DNA of 64,000 nucleotides from Clostridium akagii DSM 12554 (lineage in GTDB: Bacteria > Bacillota > Clostridia > Clostridiales > Clostridiaceae). The stretch is taken from the NCBI RefSeq assembly GCF_000686725.1, contig NZ_JMLK01000016.1, forward strand, positions 1-64,000, given 5' to 3'. This document shows, in pieces, positions 10,626 to 18,635 of the stretch. The notes under the pieces were generated by a model. The model ran no database searches. It was not told the origin of the DNA and saw nothing but the letters and a program-made list of their open reading frames with translations. The position numbers and the translations under genes were made by a program. The stretch's first letter is position 1, and each line of letters opens with the position of its first letter.

Positions 10626-11081
10626 TTATTCATCTTCCTTTAACATACTTCCGTTAAGAGATTCCATTGCATCTTCTACTGAGGTGAATCCACCTTCCAA
10701 ATCATCTAACAATTCTTTAAATTTCATTTCTGAAAACTCTTCCTCTGATTCTCCATCTATTTCCCTACTACTAGATTCTTTCGTTAATATACCAATTTTT
10801 CTATCAATGTATTTTGCAAGATCTACCACTGTTGAATATGTAAAAATGTCAGATATATCAACTATCCCAGTGTATTGTTTTTCGATAATCATTAAAAGAT
10901 TAGTTGCAAGTATGGAATTTCCGCCCATGGAATTGAAAGCCCCATAGACATCAATTTCTTTCAAACCTAAAACAGTAGCATATGCATATGCTATATTTTT
11001 TTCTATTTCCGTATATTCTTCATTTTTACCAATAATAACTGTTGCATTTCTATTAAAATTTTTTTCTTTTTCCAGTTCCAT
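10626..11081 (-). CDS. Free-standing acyl/peptidyl carrier protein
   Basis: A 151-residue protein and the first gene of the biosynthetic operon. The carrier domain is at about residues 12-95, with the phosphopantetheine attachment Ser in MGGNSILAT (near 54). A basic-then-acidic tail of about 55 residues follows (KFKELLDDLEGG...), longer than a bare carrier protein and possibly a docking helix for the next enzyme. The start is the ATG at 11081 because GAGGGGTGA lies 5-7 bases before it; the longer open frame back to 11303 runs through the promoter and is rejected. The protein probably carries the starter or an intermediate delivered to the KS of the next gene. Its cargo cannot be read from the sequence. 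Confidence 0.85.
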   Translation of the reverse strand: MELEKEKNFNRNATVIIGKNEEYTEIEKNIAYAYATVLGLKEIDVYGAFNSMGGNSILATNLLMIIEKQYTGIVDISDIFTYSTVVDLAKYIDRKIGILTKESSSREIDGESEEEFSEMKFKELLDDLEGGFTSVEDAMESLNGSMLKEDE

Positions 11082-11226
11082 TGAAAAATCACCCCTCATA
11101 TTATATATATTTTTTAATATTTTTTTACATTTAGATGCATATATTGTGTATAATTTCCATATAAGTTTTATTTGTTTGCCCGCTAACTCTTCTAACTTAA
11201 GATAAAGTAGGATAAAATATGTTTTT

Positions 11227-11302
11227 AATTTGTACGAATTTTCGTAATTTGTACGAATTTTCGTAATTTGTATATGTTTTTGTAATATGTACAAATTATA
11301 CA
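11227..11302 (-). repeat. Four tandem 19-bp units with palindromic cores, probable operator array
   Basis: Units lie at 11227-11245, 11246-11264, 11265-11283 and 11284-11302. The first two are identical (AATTTGTACGAATTTTCGT on the plus strand); the other two are degenerate. Each clear unit contains the palindrome TACGAA-TT-TTCGTA. The array starts at the -10 hexamer of the operon promoter and covers the initially transcribed region. Regular 19-bp phasing next to a consensus promoter suggests cooperative binding of a dimeric regulator. The regulator is not known. Confidence 0.7.
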
Positions 11303-11323
11303 TTTGTATTATAGTAATGTCAA
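11295..11323 (-). promoter_or_regulatory. Sigma-A-type promoter of the PKS/NRPS operon
   Basis: On the minus strand TTGACA (11323-11318) and TATAAT (11300-11295) are separated by exactly 17 bases, a perfect consensus. The start point would be near 11288, giving a leader of about 200 nt before the carrier protein ATG at 11081. The 19-bp repeats overlap the -10 and the leader, so the strong promoter is probably held off by a repressor or roadblock. Confidence 0.75.
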
Positions 11324-11439
11324 TTGTTATTTATATCTATAAATGAGCGAAAATGCTTGAATAGTTTTCGAAAAAAGAAAAGAAAAAAACATCTATGAAA
11401 TCTCCTGTTATAATTAAGTTACGACACAAAACATAACTT

Positions 11440-11601
11440 ATGGATGATATAGTACGAGAATTAGATGAAAAATATGCCTTAAATGAATTTTATTTATCAA
11501 TAATTACAACAATCTTATTAACACTAGCATATAGCTTTCTCATAACAGTACTCATTGGATTTCTCACAAAAATAAAGCTACTAGGAATAGATAATTCCTA
11601 G
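11440..11601 (+). CDS. Possible 53-residue single-span membrane protein
   Basis: The frame runs from ATG at 11440 to TAG at 11599-11601. It encodes a charged N-terminus (MDDIVRELDEKY), one hydrophobic segment at about residues 18-42, and a short tail. I see no clear Shine-Dalgarno. It ends inside the hairpin at 11575-11607. It could be a small membrane peptide gene, a fragment of a decayed permease, or chance. It lies in a 500-base stretch without larger genes, between the biosynthetic operon promoter and the two-component pair. Confidence 0.2.
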   Translation: MDDIVRELDEKYALNEFYLSIITTILLTLAYSFLITVLIGFLTKIKLLGIDNS

Positions 11602-11607
11602 TAGCTT
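11575..11607 (-). terminator. Rho-independent terminator downstream of the two-component operon
   Basis: Perfect 14-bp arms (AAGCTACTAGGAAT / ATTCCTAGTAGCTT) flank a 5-base loop. In the minus direction the stem is followed by TTTATTTTTG. It would end transcripts coming from 11885-13692 or from the short frame 11581-11763, and it insulates the biosynthetic promoter at 11.3 kb. Confidence 0.75.
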
Positions 11608-11763
11608 ATGAGTACGTAATCTAGAGAAACAAACAAGATTTTCATAAAGTATTTCCTTATTTATTATTTTTGAAAGCGATACCTTCCTAAAAGTTTTTGC
11701 TTTGTTGCTATTCCAATCGTATTCATTAAAAATACAGTAAATAGCTTCATGAATTTTTTCCAA
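11581..11763 (-). CDS. Short hypothetical frame between two-component operon and terminator
   Basis: A 60-residue frame whose stop codon lies in the terminator stem. It is basic and mixed in composition and has no family I recognise. No strong ribosome binding site precedes the ATG. It may be the degraded end of a former gene of the two-component operon, and its only support is its position just before a good terminator. Confidence 0.18.
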   Translation of the reverse strand: MEKIHEAIYCIFNEYDWNSNKAKTFRKVSLSKIINKEILYENLVCFSRLRTHKLLGIIYS

Positions 11764-11884
11764 TTATATTTTATCAAAATATTGATTTTATATGTTCAAG
11801 CCTATAACTTTTGCCATTCATATTAATAAATTGGCATTTGTAAGTAATCCGTTCCTACATACATTAAGACGTTATGTGGGTTGA

Positions 11885-12541
11885 CTAGATAAAGTCTTGC
11901 AAGTAAATTACAAGCTCAGTCCGGTTAGTTACTTGCAGCTTTTCTAGTATCTTAGACACATAATTTTTCACAGTGCCTTCAGTAACGAATAAAGCCTCAC
12001 TTATTGCTTTGTTACTTTTTCCATCCATGATGTGTTTGACTACGTCAATTTCACGGGGAGTTAATGTTTGTAGCAATTTTCCTTTTTCTTGATTTTTCTT
12101 TTGGGCAGAGGTCTCAGCGGGCCTGGAGTTTAAAGCTTTAATAACTTTTTCAGTAACTTTAGGATTTAAAAGTATACTTCCTTCTAAAGCAGTTTTTATA
12201 GAATTTATTATTTCTTTTGAGCCAGAATCTTTAAGAATGTACCCGTCAGCTCCATATTTTAATCCTTGAAAAATATAGTCGTCTTCGTTAAAGGTAGTTA
12301 ATATAATAACCTTTATACCTGGGTAATTTTCTTTAACAAATTTTGTTGTTTCTATACCGTCCATAACGGGCATCCTGATGTCCATTAATATTACTTGGGG
12401 AGAAAGTTTTTTAAGCAGCTCCATTAATTGTTTACCATTAGAAGCCTCACCTATACAATTTATTTCTTCGTTTAAACTTAAAACCATTTTAAGACCTTCA
12501 CGTACAATTTCTTGGTCGTCTACAATAACTAAATCAATCAT
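11885..12541 (-). CDS. NarL/LuxR-family response regulator
   Basis: A 218-residue response regulator. The receiver is at residues 1-120 with acidic pocket DD (8-9), phosphoacceptor Asp54 in LMDIRMP, a Thr in ILTTF and Lys in ILKD. A GerE/LuxR helix-turn-helix is at about 153-215 (LTPREIDVVKHIMDG, then NKAISEALFVTEGTVKNY). Proteins of this class dimerise on phosphorylation and bind promoter DNA. Its ATG overlaps the end of the kinase gene (ATGA overlap at 12538-12541), so the two are translationally coupled and form a pair. Candidate targets in the neighbourhood are the biosynthetic promoter at 11.3 kb and the ABC transporters at 15-19 kb; this is inference from position. Confidence 0.95.
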   Translation of the reverse strand: MIDLVIVDDQEIVREGLKMVLSLNEEINCIGEASNGKQLMELLKKLSPQVILMDIRMPVMDGIETTKFVKENYPGIKVIILTTFNEDDYIFQGLKYGADGYILKDSGSKEIINSIKTALEGSILLNPKVTEKVIKALNSRPAETSAQKKNQEKGKLLQTLTPREIDVVKHIMDGKSNKAISEALFVTEGTVKNYVSKILEKLQVTNRTELVIYLQDFI

Positions 12542-13692
12542 GAATTACCCTCCACTATAATGTTTTCTGGAATTTTTCCTTCAATAGTAAATCCATCTTT
12601 ATCCTCGGAATAAAAAGTAATTTCACCATTAAGTAAATGTATTCTTTCTTCCATGCCTATGATGCCATTAGAAGGTACAATTTCCTTGCATGGACTGCCG
12701 TTATTCTCTATTTTGAAAATTATGTCCTTTGATGATTTATAAATATGTATATTAAAAGAAGTAGCATTCCCATGTTTTATGCCATTGGTAATTGCTTCTC
12801 TTAATGTCTTATAAATACAAGTTTTAATTTTGCTATCTACCTTTTCTACGGTTTCATCAAAATCTAAATTAAACTCATATTTGTCTGCAATTTTAAAGTC
12901 AAGGAAAATTTGGTCAATATCATTTTTTAAGGTAATGGTACTATTTTCTTTAAGCACGCTAACTGCTTCTCTTAAATTATTCAAGCAATCTTTAGAAAGG
13001 GAATAACAATTTTGAATAGTGATTTTAGCTTTCCCTGGTTTTATATCAATGATATTTTCTGTATATTCTAAATTCATACTTAATGCCACCAGAGAATGTC
13101 CCATGGAATCATGAAGTTCTTGGGCAATTCTAGTTCTTTCTTTTGTAATGGTAAGCTCTTCTATTTTTCTTGAATACTCTTTTAATGTTAAATTATTTTC
13201 TTTAAGTTCTTCATAAAGTTGTGTTTTTTTCTTTTTTTCTATAATCATTCTTCTAATTAAAAAGCAAATAATAAGTGTAAGAGCATAACTAGATAATGCG
13301 TTTGTAATAGTAACATGAAGATTATTTGAATATAAAATTCCATTCGAAATAATATTAGAAATGAAATTGACAATTACTATACTTTTTAAAATTTTCTTAT
13401 TCAATATGATTAAATCAACAACCATAAGAATATAGTAAAATGATGCTCCATACGTTTTAAATTTGTATAAAAGGTAACATATTATTAAGTTGCTTAAAAT
13501 ATAAGAAATATATTTTATGGGTTCGCTGAAATCTCTTGCAAAATAATCGTTTATAGCTAAGAAAACAATTAAGCATATATTTAATATTTGTATATGGCCA
13601 TTTAATGAAGTTTTTAAAATTGGTAAAAGCGATAATAATTGCAAAATTTTGAAAATCATATATCCATCTTTGCTAGATGAAAAAAATTTCAT
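12538..13692 (-). CDS. DesK-type membrane sensor histidine kinase
   Basis: A 384-residue kinase. The N-terminal ~150 residues form about five or six membrane spans with little outside the membrane, as in DesK-like sensors that detect membrane state or intramembrane cues. A coiled linker leads to a HisKA_3 dimerisation helix with the phospho-His in AQELHDSMGHS (near residue 190). The HATPase has an N-box EAITNGIKHG (near 290) and a glycine loop SNGIIGMEERI (near 345). The start follows GTGAGGT. It is translationally coupled to the response regulator. The family commonly answers cell-envelope or antibiotic stress in Firmicutes; the signal here is unknown. Confidence 0.93.
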   Translation of the reverse strand: MKFFSSSKDGYMIFKILQLLSLLPILKTSLNGHIQILNICLIVFLAINDYFARDFSEPIKYISYILSNLIICYLLYKFKTYGASFYYILMVVDLIILNKKILKSIVIVNFISNIISNGILYSNNLHVTITNALSSYALTLIICFLIRRMIIEKKKKTQLYEELKENNLTLKEYSRKIEELTITKERTRIAQELHDSMGHSLVALSMNLEYTENIIDIKPGKAKITIQNCYSLSKDCLNNLREAVSVLKENSTITLKNDIDQIFLDFKIADKYEFNLDFDETVEKVDSKIKTCIYKTLREAITNGIKHGNATSFNIHIYKSSKDIIFKIENNGSPCKEIVPSNGIIGMEERIHLLNGEITFYSEDKDGFTIEGKIPENIIVEGNS

Positions 13693-13797
13693 AATGTATA
13701 CCTCACATAATTAAGTTTAACTTTATAATAACATATTATACCATTATAGCTATATAAAAGTATAGTGCTTTCAGAGCTGAAGATTAATAACTTTTAT

Positions 13798-14002
13798 ATG
13801 CCGAACGAATCCTATACTTGGACTTTTGAAAATATTAATGATATGATATCTACGATAACAGAACTTAGTGGAAAAATTTCAGAAGATGTTTCGCCTCAAT
13901 GGAAGAGCAGGAAGCATCTTTTGGGATAATAAATGGTAGTGCAAAAAAGCTTAAAGCAATTGTGCTGAATTAAACAGTGTAGTTGAAAAATTCAAACTAT
14001 AG
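13798..14002 (+). pseudogene. Remnant of a methyl-accepting chemotaxis protein C-terminus
   Basis: Three frames together encode a receptor tail: FENINDMISTITELSGKISE (13825 on), then after a shift SMEEQEASFGIINGSAKKLK, then after another shift AELNSVVEKFKL and the TAG at 14000-14002. This order and spacing match the end of a common clostridial receptor family. That family differs from the five intact receptors of this window, which end in FGKY. Only the last ~60 codons survive, with at least two frameshifts, so this is a relic and not expressed as a receptor. Confidence 0.65.
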
Positions 14003-14125
14003 AACAAACTCAAATATCATCCCCAAATATACTTTTTATTGTATTCATATAAACGTTGTAGTCATAAGCTTTTTAGTTATTATTAGGTATTATATTGAAT
14101 CCCACCATCCTCACCAGATTACTAT

Positions 14126-14176
14126 AAAAAAAGACTGCACCAAATAGCTGTGAAGCTATTTGGTGCAGTCTTTTTT
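14126..14176. terminator. Strong bidirectional rho-independent terminator
   Basis: Arms of about 23 bp (core GACTGCACCAAATAGCT) flank a GTGA loop, with seven A on the left and six T on the right, so it works in both directions. No intact gene ends on either side: the receptor remnant ends 124 bases to the left and only a short unconvincing frame abuts it on the right. It is probably left from genes now decayed. Confidence 0.85.
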
Positions 14177-14326
14177 ATTTGTTTGCAAGAGCTGGAATTA
14201 AAGATTGATAAGTCACCTTTATATATCTTTTAGTCAAATTATTAAGTAAATCTGAGCTAATTAGATCTAAAGTCGCCATGTATCCATAAATGTTAAATTT
14301 AAGGTCAAAATAGGCATTTTTTTGAC

Positions 14327-14355
14327 TTGAGTATATATAAGTGTAATCATATAAT
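14327..14355 (+). promoter_or_regulatory. Sigma-A-type promoter of the HTH-ABC transporter operon
   Basis: TTGAGT (14327-14332) and TATAAT (14350-14355) are separated by 17 bases. The start point would be near 14362, about 43 bases before the ATG at 14405. Confidence 0.55.
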
Positions 14356-14362
14356 GAACTTG

Positions 14363-14376
14363 TCACTACATAGTGA
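14363..14376 (+). promoter_or_regulatory. 14-bp palindrome at the start point, probable operator
   Basis: TCACTA-CA-TAGTGA is perfectly symmetric and sits at or just after the predicted start point of the promoter at 14327-14355. It is a good place for a repressor. The first gene of the operon encodes a DNA-binding-type protein that could act here, but this is not shown. Confidence 0.45.
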
Positions 14377-14404
14377 TAACTTATCTAGCAGGAGTGAATA
14401 TATT

Positions 14405-15202
14405 ATGAAGGACATTAGTATTATTACAACAGATGATAGAAGACTATTCCCAGCAAAAATTTATGACAATATTGATAATTTACATATGAAATTGGCCACT
14501 GGTATCAACGATATTTATAATTTACTTTATGAAAAACAAAATATATTTGTTATATCAAATCAATATGATAAATATGGCAGTAAGCTAGATGTCTTTAATG
14601 GGACTTTAGGAAAAGATGATATAAAGGCTTTGTTTGCTACAAATGATGAGGAATCAACCACAGATTTAAGTGCTATTATGACATTATCGGAGGCAGCAAA
14701 AAAATGGAATTTATCAGATGGTTCTACTATTAGGAAAGCTATAGAGAGAAAAAAATTTCAGAAAAATGAGATAAAACTGGCAGGAGATATATGGATTGTA
14801 ACTTATTCTGCTATGGAAAGAGTATTTGGATCAGTAAAGAATGAAGAAAGTGAATATATACTTTATGATGACTTTGAAATCTATTTATACAAAACATATT
14901 TAAACAATTATAAATTAGATTATTTAGAAGGGAATCTATATGATAAAAAAGTGAAGGAAAATGAAACGCAGTATCAGTATGTAAAAAAAATATTTGTTGA
15001 TGCCTTAGATGCTATAAGAAACAATCAAAAAGTAATTATAAAAAGAAGTAAAAATAACAAGGTTAGGCAGATAATATCCTCAGAGAAGGAATTATTTTCT
15101 TATATAGAAGTATTTTCAGTTAGAAGTAGAAGTGCGATTACTCCCTTGGGTGCCCTAAAATACAGGCTAATAGAAGAATTGGTGGAAATTGATAAAAAAT
15201 AA
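14405..15202 (+). CDS. Helix-turn-helix protein heading an ABC transporter operon
   Basis: A 265-residue soluble protein. Residues about 95-145 (TLSEAAKKWNLSD, STIRKAIERKKF, then DIWIVTYSAMERVFG) form a compact helix-turn-helix of the type that ends in a W-hydrophobic 'recognition' strand and a Met-Glu-Arg-x-[FY]-Gly tail. The flanking N- and C-terminal parts are not recognised. The start is the ATG at 14405 because AGGAGTG precedes it; an upstream in-frame ATG at 14327 overlaps the promoter. The permease gene follows after 12 bases, so the three genes 14405-17318 form one operon. It may regulate that operon through the palindrome at 14363. Confidence 0.7.
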   Translation: MKDISIITTDDRRLFPAKIYDNIDNLHMKLATGINDIYNLLYEKQNIFVISNQYDKYGSKLDVFNGTLGKDDIKALFATNDEESTTDLSAIMTLSEAAKKWNLSDGSTIRKAIERKKFQKNEIKLAGDIWIVTYSAMERVFGSVKNEESEYILYDDFEIYLYKTYLNNYKLDYLEGNLYDKKVKENETQYQYVKKIFVDALDAIRNNQKVIIKRSKNNKVRQIISSEKELFSYIEVFSVRSRSAITPLGALKYRLIEELVEIDKK

Positions 15203-15214
15203 GGAGATCTTAAT

Positions 15215-16510
15215 ATGGGTATGTACAAATTTTCAGTGAAAATGTTAAAGACAAATTTAAAGCAAAGCACTCTATATCTGCTATCTATAATTTTGTCTAC
15301 TAGCATTATAGTAAATCTTCTGAACATAATAACTAATAGTGATTTCATTTTAGCTAAAAGCAAAGAAGGTGATGTAGCAGCTAATATACCAACTGATGTC
15401 ATTTTTTTGTTAATACTTCTTGTATGTGTATTTACTTTTTATGCTAATTCGTATTTTGTTATGAGCAAAACAAAGGAAATGGCTATTGTAGAATTAAGTG
15501 GTATATGGCCAAGTAAATTGGCAAGAATGATGCTTTTTCAAAATGCTATTATTGAAATAATGGGTGGTGCCATTGGAATATTAGTTGGTATAATATTCGT
15601 CCCAGCTTTCCTTTCCCTTATGTATATTATATTAGGAACGAGTGGAAATATATTGGTACTATCAACTCCAGTTATATGGGGAACTGCTGCAATTATAATT
15701 TTGCAGCTTTTATATGTGAGTCTAGGTGATTTTGCTTTTACAGCTAATAGAGAGATTATTGATTTAATAGGTGAACAAAAAAAAGTTAGATCTAAGGATG
15801 TAAGAGTTATCAAAATAAATTCAATTGTATATATTATTGCATATTTTATTCCAGTTGGTTCTCTATTTCTAAAATCAATACCTCAAAATGCTGTTTCAGT
15901 TGGGCTGGTTGATATTTTCTTTACTATCGTTTCTATTAGTGGTATTTTAAGCTATTATGTTCCGGAAAAAATATTAAAACTTAAAAAGACGAAATATTCG
16001 GATAATAAGATAAAATTGATATCCTTAAGTAATTTATATGTATCATTAAAACAACTAAAAATTTTGATTATAACATTGACCGTCACTTCAGAAATGCTTT
16101 TATGTGTTATTGGAATCTACAAAAATTCACAGCAGGTAAAAACTATATGTATATGTTCATATATTACTTTAATAATTCTTATCGCAGTGAGTATTATATA
16201 TAAAATCATGCTGGAGACCGATAATAAGAAACATAATTTTAGGCAGTTAGGTCTCATTGGATATACTACTCTAGAAATCGAAGAAATTATTCGGCATGAG
16301 TTTAAGATGTTTTATTCTATAACTATGGGAATACCATTATTTCATATTTTAATATTTCTAATTCTCTTTAAAAAGAATTATATTTTATCTATTGGTTTAT
16401 TAGGAATGTTATTATTTACATTTGTAGTTGTGTTTTTAATTACAGGTGTAGTTTCTTATAATCTGTATAAAAAATTAGTACTTAAAAATAATTCATATAG
16501 ATTTTTATAA
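15215..16510 (+). CDS. FtsX/MacB-type ABC transporter permease
   Basis: A 431-residue integral membrane protein with about eight to ten hydrophobic segments. The segment around residues 60-125 (NSYFVMSKTKEMAIVELSG, a conserved coupling region, then AIIEIMGGAIGILVG) is typical of FtsX-fold permeases. It has no large extracellular loop, so it is shorter than classical BceB (about 650). The partner ATPase starts 40 bases downstream. Such pairs act in peptide-antibiotic detoxification, lipoprotein or peptide traffic. The window places it beside a peptide biosynthetic cluster, but it is not in that operon. Confidence 0.85.
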   Translation: MGMYKFSVKMLKTNLKQSTLYLLSIILSTSIIVNLLNIITNSDFILAKSKEGDVAANIPTDVIFLLILLVCVFTFYANSYFVMSKTKEMAIVELSGIWPSKLARMMLFQNAIIEIMGGAIGILVGIIFVPAFLSLMYIILGTSGNILVLSTPVIWGTAAIIILQLLYVSLGDFAFTANREIIDLIGEQKKVRSKDVRVIKINSIVYIIAYFIPVGSLFLKSIPQNAVSVGLVDIFFTIVSISGILSYYVPEKILKLKKTKYSDNKIKLISLSNLYVSLKQLKILIITLTVTSEMLLCVIGIYKNSQQVKTICICSYITLIILIAVSIIYKIMLETDNKKHNFRQLGLIGYTTLEIEEIIRHEFKMFYSITMGIPLFHILIFLILFKKNYILSIGLLGMLLFTFVVVFLITGVVSYNLYKKLVLKNNSYRFL

Positions 16511-16550
16511 TATGTGGCAGCACTCAAATATTATTATAGGGGGATTTAAG

Positions 16551-17318
16551 TTGAAAGAAATAATATCAGCAAAAAATATCATTAAAATTTATGGTGAAAA
16601 AAGTAAATTAAAAGTCTTGGACAATGTTAATTTGACAGTTAATGAAGGAGATTTTGTGTGTATAATGGGCCCATCAGGATCTGGGAAATCCACCTTTTTG
16701 AATGTATTATCTACTGTGGACACGCCAACTAGAGGTACTATTAAATTTAATGATAAAAATATATTTGATATGACAGAGGCACATGTTGCAAAGCTTAGAT
16801 ATGAAAGCATAGGTTTTGTTTTTCAAGATTTTAATCTTATAGATTCGTTAACTATAAGAGAGAATATTGGAGTGTCATTAGTATTAGCTAATGTTGGAAA
16901 AGTAGAAATAAATAAGAAAACTGAAGACATTTCTAAAAATTTAGATATTTTTGAAGTACTTGATAAATTTCCTAATGAATGTTCTGGTGGACAAAGGCAG
17001 AGGGCTGCATCGGCAAGAGCATTAATCACTAATCCTAAACTAATTGTAGCAGATGAGCCAACAGGCAATTTGGATACAACTAATTCTCACCAATTGCTAA
17101 AGATATTTCAGAAGCGTAATGAAGATGATGGAACTGCAATACTTATGGTTACCCATGATTCCATGATAGCAAGTTATGCGAAAAAACTTGTATTTTTAAG
17201 GGATGGAAAAATCGCAGAAGTCCTTGATAGAGGAGATTTAACTCAGAAAGAATTTTTCTATAAAATTGTAGATATAACTTCTAAAGAATCTCAAAATTTG
17301 TTTGACGTAATGGGATAA
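16551..17318 (+). CDS. ABC transporter ATP-binding protein, LolD/BceA family
   Basis: A 255-residue nucleotide-binding subunit: Walker A GPSGSGKST (near 40), Q-loop FVFQDFN, signature CSGGQRQR (near 147), Walker B LIVADEPTGNLD (near 170) and switch His in VTHDS (near 203). I chose the TTG at 16551, which has AGGGGGA seven bases upstream. The in-frame ATG at 16512 lies one base after the permease stop and has no ribosome binding site. It powers the permease encoded just upstream. Confidence 0.93.
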   Translation: MKEIISAKNIIKIYGEKSKLKVLDNVNLTVNEGDFVCIMGPSGSGKSTFLNVLSTVDTPTRGTIKFNDKNIFDMTEAHVAKLRYESIGFVFQDFNLIDSLTIRENIGVSLVLANVGKVEINKKTEDISKNLDIFEVLDKFPNECSGGQRQRAASARALITNPKLIVADEPTGNLDTTNSHQLLKIFQKRNEDDGTAILMVTHDSMIASYAKKLVFLRDGKIAEVLDRGDLTQKEFFYKIVDITSKESQNLFDVMG

Positions 17319-17428
17319 TAAGCTGTGTGGTTGTTTTAAATAGACATGCTTATCATCATATTTTTCACTCATTAAATATTTGATTTCATATCACTTTTTT
17401 TAAAACAAATTTATACTATTTGCCTTAA

Positions 17429-17548
17429 AAAAAGAAAATAGGAATAGCAAAATCCAGTGAACATCTTGAAAAACTAAATGATAAAATTAATTATTATAAA
17501 ACTACAGGTAATACTGTTGAAAATAGAGGTGCTACACTAATTTCTTAG
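17429..17548 (+). pseudogene. Short gene remnant, possibly the tail of a MerR-type regulator
   Basis: An open frame without a start encodes a helical, charged tail (SSEHLEKLNDKINYYKTT, then GNTVENRG) ending in TAG at 17546-17548. The pattern resembles the C-terminal coiled coil of MerR-family regulators; this is a weak match by eye. A stop lies directly upstream in frame, so only a fragment remains. The rest of 17319-17644 holds nothing else I can support except the hairpin at 17528-17557. Confidence 0.3.
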
Positions 17549-17557
17549 TGCAACACC
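17528..17557. terminator. Hairpin between convergent ABC operons
   Basis: Arms of 13 bases (GGTGCTACACTAA / TTAGTGCAACACC, two imperfect positions) flank a TTTC loop. It lies between the operon ending at 17318 (+) and the gene ending at 17645 (-). It is followed on the plus strand only by CCCTTTCTC, so termination strength is doubtful. Confidence 0.45.
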
Positions 17558-17644
17558 CCCTTTCTCAATGGTATATTTCTTTAACTATTTAATGATTCTA
17601 TATCAATATGTGCAAGATAAAAATTAAATTCCATTTTTGCTTGT

Positions 17645-18634
17645 TTAAATATCTCGTTTTTCAAAAATAAAGTAACCTAAAAAGCAAAACAGTACACTAT
17701 ATGCAAGTGATATTATAAGAGCAAAAGAAAGACTTGTACCTGCTATTGTTGTACCGGTAGATACAAATCCTGAAAAATTAGTCACTGCTAATGGTAAATA
17801 TTTTCCCCATGTGAAAAGTGTAGCTAGCAATGTAAGAATAGATGTTCCGATAACAACCAAAAATATTGAAAATCCAGTTGCAATAGACCGTGATCTAGAT
17901 ATTGCGGAAATTGCGAAAGCTACTATTATAAATACAATGGTTTGAAGAAAATCAAGACCAAATATAAATAGTGTTTTTAGTGCAGAAGGAGCATAAACTA
18001 TTTTGCTACTTATCCAAATCATTCCCTTTGCATTTATTCCATTAAATCCGAAAAATATCCCCAAACATAAGAATAGTAGCACAAATGTTGTTATTAAAAG
18101 AACTATTCCATAAATTAATGTAGATATTAATTTTGCTGAAAGAATCTCATAACGACGGTAAGGCCTGGATATCATCATTTTCATAGTGCCTTCTGAGAAT
18201 TCACCAGCTACTGAAGCTGTGCATACAATTACTACAAAAAGTACAATAAGTGAACTAAACCCAGATGTATACAGACCAGTTACCATTGTCCAAATACTTG
18301 ACTTTGATTCTGGCTTTATATTATTATTAATTCTATATTCATTTTCTGCTATACTTTTTTGGATAGGTCCTATGCTTGCAGCTGCTGTCTTACTTGTTGA
18401 TTTTTCAGTTTGGTCTAGCTGAATTTTTTCAGCAGTGACAGTCTTTTGGAGTTCTTGCTTCCAATTTTGTGAAACTGTAGTTGTTGTAGAAGTTTTGCTA
18501 GACACTATATAATATTTATAAATACCAGTACCTAAAACTATTAAAACTACCATTATTATTAACATTACTTTTGCAGAAATTCTTTTCCATAACTTCGTAT
18601 TTTCTATTGAAACCAGTGTAATAAAGTTCCCCAT
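17645..18634 (-). CDS. ABC-2-type transporter permease
   Basis: A 329-residue membrane protein: one span near residues 22-45, an extracytoplasmic region of about 75 residues rich in Thr, Ser and Lys, then five further spans from about 120 to the C-terminus. The motif AGEFSEGTMKMMISRPYRRYEILSAK (two overlapping short stretches here) is characteristic of ABC-2 permeases of the BcrB/NatB type. AGGGGAGGG precedes the ATG, which lies one base after the stop of the ATPase gene, so the two are coupled. Substrate unknown; relatives export antibiotics, lipids or sodium. Confidence 0.88.
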   Translation of the reverse strand: MGNFITLVSIENTKLWKRISAKVMLIIMVVLIVLGTGIYKYYIVSSKTSTTTTVSQNWKQELQKTVTAEKIQLDQTEKSTSKTAAASIGPIQKSIAENEYRINNNIKPESKSSIWTMVTGLYTSGFSSLIVLFVVIVCTASVAGEFSEGTMKMMISRPYRRYEILSAKLISTLIYGIVLLITTFVLLFLCLGIFFGFNGINAKGMIWISSKIVYAPSALKTLFIFGLDFLQTIVFIIVAFAISAISRSRSIATGFSIFLVVIGTSILTLLATLFTWGKYLPLAVTNFSGFVSTGTTIAGTSLSFALIISLAYSVLFCFLGYFIFEKRDI

Positions 18635-18635
18635 A

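Noticed and set aside
11227-11302. Tandem repeats read as a CRISPR array
   Set aside because: The units are contiguous without spacers and only 19 bp; they coincide with promoter elements.
11082-11303. N-terminal extension of the carrier protein to ATG 11303
   Set aside because: It would be translated from the promoter and operator array; the ATG at 11081 has GAGGGGTGA and gives a normal carrier domain start.
14175-14366. 63-residue minus-strand frame abutting the terminator at 14126-14176
   Set aside because: No convincing ribosome binding site for either ATG, overlaps the promoter of the opposite-strand operon, and no family is recognised. It may be another gene remnant.
15215-17318. Bacteriocin or lantibiotic export operon
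   Set aside because: No precursor peptide, peptidase domain or modification enzyme is present nearby; only a general FtsX-type transporter can be supported.
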